In this document: positions 1-4,551 of the stretch, one piece after another
Layout: every line of letters starts with the position of its first letter
Position numbering within the stretch: the first letter of the stretch is position 1
Assembly: GCA_018968805.1 (NCBI GenBank)
Contig: JAGWZX010000023.1
Coordinates: 1 to 7,743, forward strand
DNA length: 7,743 bases
DNA from: Patescibacteria group bacterium
GTDB lineage: Bacteria; Patescibacteriota; Minisyncoccia; Phycocordibacterales; SIBU01
Direction of reading: 5' to 3'
The notes under the pieces: generated by a model
Database searches by the model: none
Told to the model about the DNA's origin: nothing
The model's input: the letters and a program-made list of their open reading frames with translations, nothing else
Program-made: the position numbers and the translations under genes

Positions 1-1
1 T

Positions 2-49
2 GGTAATTCCCCTCGATTGTAGCGCGATAGCTACCGAAGGGGTATTACC
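2..49. repeat. Long imperfect inverted repeat (hairpin) at left edge
   Basis: Arms at 2-13 and 38-49 are 12 bp long and complementary except for one position. Inside them, GTAGC (19-23) and GCTAC (30-34) form a second stem with a 6-base loop. The element ends 30 bases before the ATG of the 80-553 gene. It has no T-run on the plus side. The sequence to the left is outside the window, so a terminator for a minus-strand transcript cannot be excluded. It could be a leader structure of the downstream gene, the end of a gene to the left, or an intergenic repeat. Confidence 0.55.
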
Positions 50-79
50 GATGTATCTCATCTTCTTCAAAACAATTTC

Positions 80-553
80 ATGAAAATTACCGTGGGCGCG
101 CAAACTTATAAGAATCGGCCGGACGGATTGAACCTGGAATATGTCCTCAGGGAAGGCGGGAATCTTTTTTTCCCGAGCATTGACGGGGATGCGGCGAATA
201 TGCGAAGGTTCGTGACTTTCCTGGGCGACAAAGGCAAAGCGGGATACCTTGAGAACTTCAATGACAGCGGCCTCATGGACAAAAATGACGTTGGACATTT
301 CCTCCACTACGGCAAACCCGGCGGGCCGTCCCGGGTCCTGTATCTGTCGTCAATTGAACCGCGGGAAAATCCTATCGGATTCATTCTGGCCAACGGCGAA
401 AAAAACGGTTCTAAGATCTACATTGACACGAACTGGCTTCTCCGGATGCCGAACCCCAGCCGGCTGCGCTCCACGCTGATCGTGGCGCCGTGCGACAACC
501 GCTGGGTCATCCGCACAAGCAGCCAGTTCGACTATCGGCCGATCAGGTTTTAA
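80..553 (+). CDS. Unrecognised 157-residue protein
   Basis: I do not recognise this family. The protein is soluble in appearance: there is no signal peptide or long hydrophobic segment, and it mixes strand-like stretches (RVLYLSSIEP near residues 85-95, GSKIYIDTNWLL near 110-121, STLIVAPCDNRWVIRTSS near 131-148) with glycine-rich turns. It has one cysteine. The ATG at 80 is the first standard start after an in-frame stop at 20-22, and no Shine-Dalgarno sequence precedes it. An ATG at residue 41 follows a GGGGAT stretch and is a possible alternative start. The gene is followed 22 bases after its stop by a good intrinsic terminator, which supports it being a real transcribed gene on this strand. 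It sits tail to tail with the kinase-like gene at 732-1370 and has no visible operon partner inside the window. Confidence 0.65.
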   Translation: MKITVGAQTYKNRPDGLNLEYVLREGGNLFFPSIDGDAANMRRFVTFLGDKGKAGYLENFNDSGLMDKNDVGHFLHYGKPGGPSRVLYLSSIEPRENPIGFILANGEKNGSKIYIDTNWLLRMPNPSRLRSTLIVAPCDNRWVIRTSSQFDYRPIRF

Positions 554-575
554 TGATATTGTTCCGTCTCCATAT

Positions 576-604
576 CCGGACCCGACACTGGGCCCGGTTT
601 TTTT
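576..604 (+). terminator. Intrinsic terminator of the 80-553 gene
   Basis: An 8-bp GC-rich stem (576-583 with 590-597, one A-C mismatch) and a 6-base loop are followed directly by seven T residues (598-604). It lies 22 bases after the stop codon of the upstream gene and reads in the same direction. Confidence 0.85.
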
Positions 605-731
605 GCGATTACGGAAATACCCAGCCCAAATTTTTGATACAAAATCTGGGCGTGTATGAATCCGCGACGGAACATTAAATCCGGCCGCGGAATAAAAGAA
701 AAGCCGCGATCGCATTCGGTTCGCAGCTCGG
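605..731. other. Convergent spacer with two further hairpins
   Basis: After the terminator, two dyads fill the gap between convergent genes. The first pairs GCCCA (624-628) with TGGGC (647-651) and, inside that, ATTTT (630-634) with AAAAT (641-645). The second pairs TCCGCG (661-666) with CGCGGA (686-691) and CGGA (668-671) with TCCG (680-683). Either might help end the minus-strand transcript of the kinase-like gene, but neither has a clear T-run on that side. I see no convincing gene here. Confidence 0.4.
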
Positions 732-1370
732 CTATTCGGAAAACCTGGTTACTTCCCTTTTTACCTTAGCATAGACACGGTCACGGTTCCCCGACGCATC
801 GATCGCCACTTTCGGAAAAGGTATGTCATAGTAGAGCCGCCAGAGATGGTCGTAAAGTTCGCTCAAATATTCGCGAAACCTCTCCATGATCACATCGTGC
901 TGTTTCGGATAAAAGTAGACAAGCCGTTCGCGATAACTCGCCTCGCGGCGCCGCCACGACATCGCTGGTGAAATATCCAAAAAAATGATTGCCGCACCCA
1001 ACTCCGCCAGCCTTTCAAGGTATTGCGCGGCAAATTTTTCAACTTCCCGACAGCCGTGGGCCTTTGCGTGAGCTACGGTGAAGATATTGCACTCGTCCAG
1101 ATAAACGACCGGACGCCCGTTTTTCGCTAAAATCTTGTCCATTCGCGACAAATCGCAAGCGACAACCTCCTCCTCGTCTTTTTTTTCCATAAAGACACCG
1201 CCGACAATCAAGTTTTTGTGGACGATGATCTGCCGGCTCTCCTGAAGCGCGAAAAGCGGCTTGTCGCTTTTGGATTCCGATAGTGATTTTAACCGTTCAG
1301 CTTTGAGCCTTGAGATGATGGTGGTCTTACCAGCGGCTTGCGGCCCGGCAATGATGATAAAAGAGCTCAT
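732..1370 (-). CDS. P-loop kinase-like NTPase (AAA_28 / nucleoside-kinase style)
   Basis: A 212-residue cytoplasmic protein with a clear Walker A loop, GPQAAGKT (residues 9-16), directly after the first beta strand. An ESR element (44-46) follows where NadR-kinase-like and AAA_28 proteins carry an acidic/arginine motif. VVYLDECNIF (88-97) is the second core strand, with acidic residues fitting Walker B. IIFLDISP (128-135) followed by an arginine-rich WRRREASYRER (139-149) resembles the last core strand and LID region of thymidylate- and deoxynucleoside-kinase-like enzymes. The likely role is ATP-dependent phosphorylation of a small molecule, possibly a nucleoside or nucleotide; the substrate cannot be read from the sequence. 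The ATG at 1370 lies four residues before the first beta strand and has no Shine-Dalgarno sequence. The gene has its own promoter at 1404-1431 and looks monocistronic. A non-kinase ATPase role is possible. Confidence 0.85.
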   Translation of the reverse strand: MSSFIIIAGPQAAGKTTIISRLKAERLKSLSESKSDKPLFALQESRQIIVHKNLIVGGVFMEKKDEEEVVACDLSRMDKILAKNGRPVVYLDECNIFTVAHAKAHGCREVEKFAAQYLERLAELGAAIIFLDISPAMSWRRREASYRERLVYFYPKQHDVIMERFREYLSELYDHLWRLYYDIPFPKVAIDASGNRDRVYAKVKREVTRFSE

Positions 1371-1371
1371 A

Positions 1372-1387
1372 GTTTTAGTGTTTTAGT
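1372..1387. repeat. Perfect 8-bp tandem repeat in kinase leader
   Basis: GTTTTAGT occurs twice in a row at 1372-1379 and 1380-1387 (plus-strand reading). It fills the predicted 5' leader of the kinase-like gene right up to its ATG, in the place where a ribosome binding site would be expected. Confidence 0.75.
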
Positions 1388-1403
1388 GAGCTTTACTGAT
1401 TAA

Positions 1404-1431
1404 ATCCTAGACCCAAATGTCAAAATGTCAA
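1404..1431 (-). promoter_or_regulatory. Sigma70-type promoter of the kinase-like gene, -35 duplicated
   Basis: Read on the minus strand, a perfect TTGACA (1426-1431) is followed after 16 bases by TAGGAT (1404-1409, 4 of 6 consensus positions). Transcription would begin near 1397, giving a leader of about 27 bases before the ATG at 1370. The -35 lies inside a perfect 8-bp tandem duplication (1417-1424 and 1425-1432), so a second TTGACA occurs at 1418-1423 but is too close to the -10 to work with it. The promoter begins just past the terminator of the upstream transcription unit. Confidence 0.65.
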
Positions 1432-1436
1432 ACATT

Positions 1437-1469
1437 AAAAGGCTCGCCCCGCCAAAGGCGGGGCGAGCC
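1437..1469 (-). terminator. Strong intrinsic terminator of oxidoreductase transcript
   Basis: A perfect 13-bp stem (1441-1453 with 1457-1469) closes on an AAA loop and is very GC-rich. On the minus strand it is followed by TTTT (1440-1437). It stands 8 bases after the stop of the possible small gene 1478-1597 and 130 bases after the oxidoreductase stop. On the plus strand the hairpin is followed by A-rich sequence, so it acts in the minus direction. Confidence 0.9.
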
Positions 1470-1477
1470 AAAATCTT

Positions 1478-1597
1478 TCAATTCAATTCCAATCCGACAT
1501 TATCTTTAATTTCCATTCCGCAACGGTTACTATAAGAACCGCGCGATCGGCGATTTCCGCTGAAATAGTCGGGGTTCTGAACGTAAATGCGGCACAA
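1478..1597 (-). CDS. Possible 39-residue small protein, coupled to oxidoreductase
   Basis: A short reading frame fills almost all of the 130-base gap between the oxidoreductase stop and its terminator. It would start with TTG at 1595-1597, two bases after the preceding TGA. An AAGGA lies 8 bases upstream of that TTG, inside the end of the oxidoreductase gene, at good Shine-Dalgarno spacing. It stops at 1478-1480, 8 bases before the terminator stem. The predicted peptide is hydrophilic and begins MCRIYVQNPDYFSGN. The middle is rich in Arg, Ser, Asn and Gly, it has two Cys, and it ends in an acidic stretch MEIKDNVGLELN. An internal ATG (residue 28) could instead start a 12-residue peptide. I recognise no family, and a 120-base open stretch can arise by chance. 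Confidence 0.35.
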   Translation of the reverse strand: MCRIYVQNPDYFSGNRRSRGSYSNRCGMEIKDNVGLELN

Positions 1598-1599
1598 CC

Positions 1600-2190
1600 T
1601 CAATATCCTTGCCCGCCCCACCGTTTGAACCGCGCCAGCAAGCGGGAAATTTTTTGCGGCGAAACGAATTTCAAATTACCGATTTTTTTGACGCGGGCGC
1701 GGAAACCGGCAAAACGGAGAATGCATTTTTTGATTTCGTTGGTGGTATCGCCAAACAAAAGATAATTGAGAAGCGGATACGTATCGGAAGTTACAAAGAC
1801 CCGAGCGCTCCGATGCTTCAAGAGACCGTGCCAAAAATAACCCGCGAGCATTCCCTTGGTTTTGAAATGGAAAGCGAAATGCGGCAGCCACATCCGGTCA
1901 AATGCCCCCTTGAGAAGCGCCGGCATGGTGGACCACCAACTCGGGTAGATGATGACGAAATGGTCGCACCACTTGATGTCCTCTTGAAGTTTTAGCAAAT
2001 CCGGCTCAAGCGCCTGAATTTCTTTGTAGCCTTTATGGAGAATCGGATCAAATTTTAAATCGCCGAGGTTGGTTCGGCGCACTTCGTGACCGGCCTCTTT
2101 TGCGCCGGCTTCATACGCTTCCGCCAGAGCGCCGCCCAAAGTGTTGGAATCGGGATGGCCAAGCAAAATGAAAATTTTTCGGGCAGCCAT
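1600..2190 (-). CDS. Flavodoxin-fold NAD(P)H/quinone oxidoreductase (Flavodoxin_2 type)
   Basis: A 196-residue soluble protein of the NQO1/MdaB/KefF-like family, which binds FMN or FAD and passes two electrons from NAD(P)H to quinones or similar acceptors. The N-terminal strand KIFILLGHP (5-13) is followed by DSNTLGGALAEAY (14-26), the phosphate-binding loop and first helix. YPSWWSTMPALLKGAFDRMW (82-101) is the family's characteristic flavin and partner-contact segment. Length fits the family. I place the start at the ATG at 2188-2190, because it begins immediately before the first strand. A TTG seven codons upstream (2209-2211) would add only a non-conserved tail. No Shine-Dalgarno sequence is obvious. 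A possible 39-residue gene follows after 2 bases, then a strong terminator. The likely role is redox defence or quinone turnover; the acceptor is unknown. Confidence 0.9.
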   Translation of the reverse strand: MAARKIFILLGHPDSNTLGGALAEAYEAGAKEAGHEVRRTNLGDLKFDPILHKGYKEIQALEPDLLKLQEDIKWCDHFVIIYPSWWSTMPALLKGAFDRMWLPHFAFHFKTKGMLAGYFWHGLLKHRSARVFVTSDTYPLLNYLLFGDTTNEIKKCILRFAGFRARVKKIGNLKFVSPQKISRLLARFKRWGGQGY

Positions 2191-2370
2191 AAAACATCTA
2201 CAGCGTAACAAATTTGCCTTGACTCATCAAATAAAGTTCGCCGCCCGTCCCATCCCCGCAGCAGAGCTGGCGGGGTATTGGGCGGGCGGCAACGGGGCGA
2301 ACTTTGCCGTAGCGGTTGCAATAATCCAGAGATGTCCCGACGGCACGCACCGACATATCCGTTACAGGCG
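2191..2370. other. Intergenic region upstream of oxidoreductase
   Basis: This spacer separates the divergent oxidoreductase and the 2449-2766 gene. It holds the 73-bp palindrome described separately. Long frames cross it on both strands, but they are explained by its GC-rich content. I could not identify a good promoter for the oxidoreductase. A TTGATG on the minus strand near 2225 is followed only by a poor -10. Confidence 0.4.
2233..2305. repeat. 73-bp imperfect palindrome
   Basis: The outer arms AAAGTTCG (2233-2240) and CGAACTTT (2298-2305) match perfectly. They continue into CCGCCCG (2241-2247) paired with CGGGCGG (2283-2289), with an 8-base bulge (2290-2297) on the right. CCCAT (2249-2253) pairs with sequence at 2277-2282, and CCCCGC (2254-2259) pairs with GCGGGG (2270-2275). 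AGC/GCT at 2260-2262 and 2266-2268 close on an AGA loop. About 29 base pairs can form. No T-run follows on either strand, so it is not an ordinary terminator. It could be a mobile-repeat remnant (MITE or REP-like), a cruciform, or a structured leader of the oxidoreductase mRNA. Confidence 0.8.
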
Positions 2371-2398
2371 TTGACTTTTTGGAAAAATGGCTTATGAT
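2371..2398 (+). promoter_or_regulatory. Sigma70-type promoter of the 2449-2766 gene
   Basis: TTGACT (2371-2376, 5 of 6) is followed after 16 bases by TATGAT (2393-2398, 5 of 6). Transcription would start near 2405, giving a leader of about 44 bases before the ATG at 2449. Confidence 0.65.
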
Positions 2399-2422
2399 CT
2401 TCCGTCGGATGTCAGTTGGCAA

Positions 2423-2442
2423 ATCATTTGATCGGTTAACCG
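2423..2442. promoter_or_regulatory. Two adjacent dyads in the leader, candidate operator
   Basis: ATCA-TT-TGAT (2423-2432) is followed directly by the perfect 10-bp palindrome CGGTTAACCG (2433-2442). They lie between the predicted transcription start and the ATG at 2449, with only 6 bases between the palindrome and the start codon. The position would suit a repressor site or a small structure masking translation initiation. No regulator is identified. Confidence 0.35.
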
Positions 2443-2448
2443 TGCAAT

Positions 2449-2766
2449 ATGCTAAAAAATTTTGAATTTAAAATTTTTCCTACGGCGAACCACGCTCTGT
2501 TATCGGCGAGGCTCGGGGAACTGAATGCGGCTCTTGGCCCGCAACTTGCCCGTTTGGCGAGAACCGGCCGGTCCCGCAAAGTGTTTCGTGAAAACCCCCG
2601 GGGACAGTTCACGGTCGTCGGCAAAAGCTGGAAACATTTCGGCAAAATCCAGCAAGTCCTGGAAAGGCATGGTTTTGCCAAAAAACACGGGGTCTCTGTC
2701 ACCCTAAAAAGCGGCGAGAAAACCCGCGTGAGAACCCGATTTCAACTGGCTAGCTGGATCGGTTAA
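2449..2766 (+). CDS. Unrecognised small basic protein (105 residues)
   Basis: I do not recognise a family. The protein is strongly basic, with Lys and Arg spread throughout and few acidic residues. It is mostly helical in appearance in the first half (HALLSARLGELNAALG near 15-30, then LARLARTGRSRKVF). The second half alternates polar and hydrophobic residues: FTVVGKSWKHFGKIQQVLER near 54-73, then VSVTLKSGEKTRVRTRFQL near 82-100. The charge would suit binding to nucleic acid, but this is inference only. There is no signal peptide or membrane segment. The ATG at 2449 is the first start after an in-frame stop at 2437, and no Shine-Dalgarno sequence precedes it. The gene has its own promoter (2371-2398) and ends 6 bases before a perfect terminator, so it looks like a real monocistronic unit. 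Possible operator dyads lie just before the start. Confidence 0.7.
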   Translation: MLKNFEFKIFPTANHALLSARLGELNAALGPQLARLARTGRSRKVFRENPRGQFTVVGKSWKHFGKIQQVLERHGFAKKHGVSVTLKSGEKTRVRTRFQLASWIG

Positions 2767-2772
2767 ATAATG

Positions 2773-2806
2773 CCCGACTCGTGAACGACGAGTCGGGATT
2801 TCTTTT
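2773..2806 (+). terminator. Intrinsic terminator of the 2449-2766 gene
   Basis: A perfect 10-bp stem (2773-2782 with 2788-2797) has a 5-base loop and is followed by ATTTCTTTT. It lies 6 bases after the stop codon. Confidence 0.92.
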
Positions 2807-2811
2807 GAAAA

Positions 2812-2835
2812 AGAAAAACCGGACAGTCGGTCCGG
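2812..2835 (-). terminator. Intrinsic terminator of the 2841-3101 gene
   Basis: CCGGAC (2819-2824) pairs with GTCCGG (2830-2835) around a 5-base loop. On the minus strand the stem is followed by a T-rich tract (TTTTTCT, 2818-2812). It lies 5 bases beyond the stop codon of the minus-strand gene and abuts the plus-strand terminator, insulating the two convergent genes. Confidence 0.85.
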
Positions 2836-2840
2836 CAAAA

Positions 2841-3101
2841 TTAGCTACCGCGCTTTAAACACAAAATGCCGCCATTCCCCATATTGCGGTAATGTATCGC
2901 GTACTTGGTACGACCCAACTTCACGTAGCAAGCATACTCAAGAACGCTGGCGTACCCGTCGGGGGTGGTGCGAATTGACTGCCGGCGCTTGCCTTTATGG
3001 CAAGAGATGGCGGCGGAAATTTTTTGCCGAATGCCATAAGGAATGCCCGTACACTCGGCTAACTGCCTTCTCCAGCCTGTTCGCGATAATTCTAATGTCA
3101 T
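2841..3101 (-). CDS. Unrecognised small protein (86 residues)
   Basis: I do not recognise a family. From the chosen ATG the protein begins MTLELSRTGWRRQLAECTGI and runs on through a helix-like RQKISAAISCHKGKRRQSI. It ends in a probable beta-rich part (YASVLEYACYVKLGRTKYAIHYRN) and a short basic tail. It is basic and has four cysteines, not arranged as an obvious zinc ribbon. The ATG at 3099-3101 is preferred because a GAAGGA stretch lies just upstream (3110-3105), although its spacing of three bases is short. A GTG six codons further up (3117-3119) is the alternative. An intrinsic terminator follows the stop by five bases, and a TTGACA-bearing promoter candidate lies upstream, which together support a real gene. 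It is divergent from the glycosyltransferase at 3275, and nothing links their functions. Confidence 0.65.
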   Translation of the reverse strand: MTLELSRTGWRRQLAECTGIPYGIRQKISAAISCHKGKRRQSIRTTPDGYASVLEYACYVKLGRTKYAIHYRNMGNGGILCLKRGS

Positions 3102-3132
3102 GCTTCCTTCACAAATCACGTGTTCTCATTAT

Positions 3133-3161
3133 GAAATATCATGAACAGCTTACGCTGTCAA
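3133..3161 (-). promoter_or_regulatory. Candidate promoter of the 2841-3101 gene with dyad over -35
   Basis: On the minus strand a perfect TTGACA (3156-3161) is followed after 17 bases by TATTTC (3133-3138), a poor -10 with 3 of 6 matches. An inverted repeat, ACAGC-TTAC-GCTGT (3145-3158), overlaps the -35 and could be an operator. Confidence 0.4.
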
Positions 3162-3190
3162 AATGGCATCGCCTTGTAAACAAACATCTT

Positions 3191-3210
3191 TGTACGTTTT
3201 TGTACGTTTT
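3191..3210. repeat. Perfect 10-bp tandem repeat between divergent genes
   Basis: TGTACGTTTT occurs twice in a row (3191-3200 and 3201-3210). The unit is one helical turn long, so both copies face the same side of DNA. It sits between the two divergent promoters, 30 bases upstream of the glycosyltransferase -35 region. Confidence 0.75.
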
Positions 3211-3239
3211 CGCAGCCGACCGGCGCAAAACAACCGAAG

Positions 3240-3267
3240 TTGGGTTTTTCCAAAAAATGCGTATAAT
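3240..3267 (+). promoter_or_regulatory. Promoter of the membrane GT2 gene, predicted leaderless
   Basis: A perfect TATAAT (3262-3267) is preceded at 16 bases by TTGGGT (3240-3245), a weak -35. Initiation 6 to 8 bases after the -10 falls at 3273-3275, on or beside the A of the ATG at 3275. Confidence 0.65.
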
Positions 3268-3274
3268 GGGCTCG

Positions 3275-4534
3275 ATGGATTCCGCAATCAAAAGCTTCAA
3301 AGTGAGTTTGGTTATTCCGGCTTACAATGAAGAAAACTACATCGGCGATTGTCTGGATTACGCCATTAAACACGCGGGCGGTAAATTCTGTGAAATTATT
3401 GTCGTTGATAATGCCAGTACCGACAAAACGGCGGAGATAGCCAAGAAAAAGAAAGGCGTCCGGGTGGTTCGCGAAAACAATAAAGGCTTGACCAAAGCCA
3501 AACAGCGCGGGCTTTTAGAAGCCGCGGGTGATTATATCGCATACATTGACGCCGATACCCGTTTGCCGGAAAATTGGTTTAGCAAGGCTGAAAAATTTTT
3601 TAAAGAGCGCGAAAACGCCGTTTCCTTGAGCGGCCCTTACCGATACTACGACGGATCGCTGATCCACAATGCTGTTATGACCGGCGTTTGGTGGCTCTCG
3701 GCGCCGATCGCTTACCGGATTTTCGGCCACGCCCTTCTCGGCGGAAATTGCATCGTCAAAAAAAAAGCTTTGCACGAAATGGGAGGCTTTAACCAAAAAA
3801 TAAAATTTTACGGCGAAGACACCGATATTTCAAGAAGATTGGCAAAATTAGGCGACGTGGTTTTCAGAATGGATTTTTTCATCTACTCGTCAAGCCGGCG
3901 TTTCGCCAAAGAGGGCATTATCAGGACTAATTTCACTTATGCCATGAATTTCCTGTGGGAAGCTATTTTTGGCAGGCCTTTTACTTCTTCTTATTATCAG
4001 GACATCAGGACGATTGACGGCACGCCAAAAGCCGGCCTCAAGACCTGGTCGGCCATAACCGGTTTTGCCTTGGCCGGTGTTTTGGGGTGGGTCTTGGGGG
4101 TCAAAGATCAACATGAAGCCTTGCCGCTCGCCCTGTTTTACGCGGTACTTGTCTTAAACACTTTTTTCTGCGTGCGCCTGCTTGAAAAAATCATTCCGCG
4201 CGACAATGTCGGCCAGAAGATTTTTGACACTCTCTTGGTCTTGGCTTATTTCACCTCTGGCTTGAGTTTGGGCAATACGTCCGTTTTTCTGTTCTCTTCG
4301 CTTTTGCTTTTCATCATCGCCACGGCCAAATACGTTTTCCTGCTCGACGTTATCGATCAGCCGAAATTCCTGAAACGCAAAATCGCCATCGATTTGTCCG
4401 GCGTTATGGCTTTGGCTCTGGCTTTCGGCGGCGTCTTTTTCGGCGTGCCGTATTCAACATGGGCGCTGGCTGTCGTCTTCGGCCTTGCGAACATGTTGTT
4501 TTTGACGACTCATCCGATGTACAGGCTGGATTAA
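3275..4534 (+). CDS. GT2 glycosyltransferase with C-terminal membrane domain
   Basis: A 419-residue GT-A fold glycosyltransferase of family 2, expected to transfer a sugar from a nucleotide-sugar or lipid-phosphate sugar at the cytoplasmic face of the membrane. KVSLVIPAYNEE (9-20) is the opening strand, VVDNASTD (43-50) the nucleotide-binding region, and IDADTR (91-96) the DxD metal site. GGNCIVKKKALHEMGGF (156-172) plus GEDTDISRRL (180-189) form the acceptor and catalytic-base region. About six hydrophobic segments follow, near 259-276, 283-303, 317-333, 336-358, 372-391 and 394-411, anchoring the enzyme. I chose the ATG at 3275 because the catalytic domain begins right after it and the -10 element sits at 3262-3267. 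An open frame continues upstream to 2975, but it would run through the promoter. The gene converges on the minus-strand envelope operon with a 17-base gap. The acceptor and sugar are unknown. Confidence 0.92.
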   Translation: MDSAIKSFKVSLVIPAYNEENYIGDCLDYAIKHAGGKFCEIIVVDNASTDKTAEIAKKKKGVRVVRENNKGLTKAKQRGLLEAAGDYIAYIDADTRLPENWFSKAEKFFKERENAVSLSGPYRYYDGSLIHNAVMTGVWWLSAPIAYRIFGHALLGGNCIVKKKALHEMGGFNQKIKFYGEDTDISRRLAKLGDVVFRMDFFIYSSSRRFAKEGIIRTNFTYAMNFLWEAIFGRPFTSSYYQDIRTIDGTPKAGLKTWSAITGFALAGVLGWVLGVKDQHEALPLALFYAVLVLNTFFCVRLLEKIIPRDNVGQKIFDTLLVLAYFTSGLSLGNTSVFLFSSLLLFIIATAKYVFLLDVIDQPKFLKRKIAIDLSGVMALALAFGGVFFGVPYSTWALAVVFGLANMLFLTTHPMYRLD

Positions 4535-4551
4535 ATTATTATAAAAAATTA

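Noticed and set aside
350..715. Minus-strand frame of 121 codons opposite the 80-553 gene
   Set aside because: It runs through three hairpins, including the terminator, is largely antisense to a better supported gene, and its product looks compositionally random.
2198..2422. Minus-strand frame of 74 codons upstream of the oxidoreductase, ending 7 bases before its ATG
   Set aside because: It starts with TTG without a Shine-Dalgarno sequence and runs straight through the 73-bp palindrome. It also covers the plus-strand promoter at 2371-2398 on the opposite strand. The GC-rich palindrome keeps several frames open, so the length is not strong evidence.
2975..3274. 100-codon upstream extension of the GT2 gene at 3275
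   Set aside because: It crosses the divergent promoter region, the tandem repeat and a better supported minus-strand gene. Family homology begins just after the ATG at 3275.
4535..4551. AT-rich convergent spacer as a bidirectional terminator
   Set aside because: Only weak A-T pairing is possible, with no GC-rich stem. Termination here is possible but not supported by the sequence.
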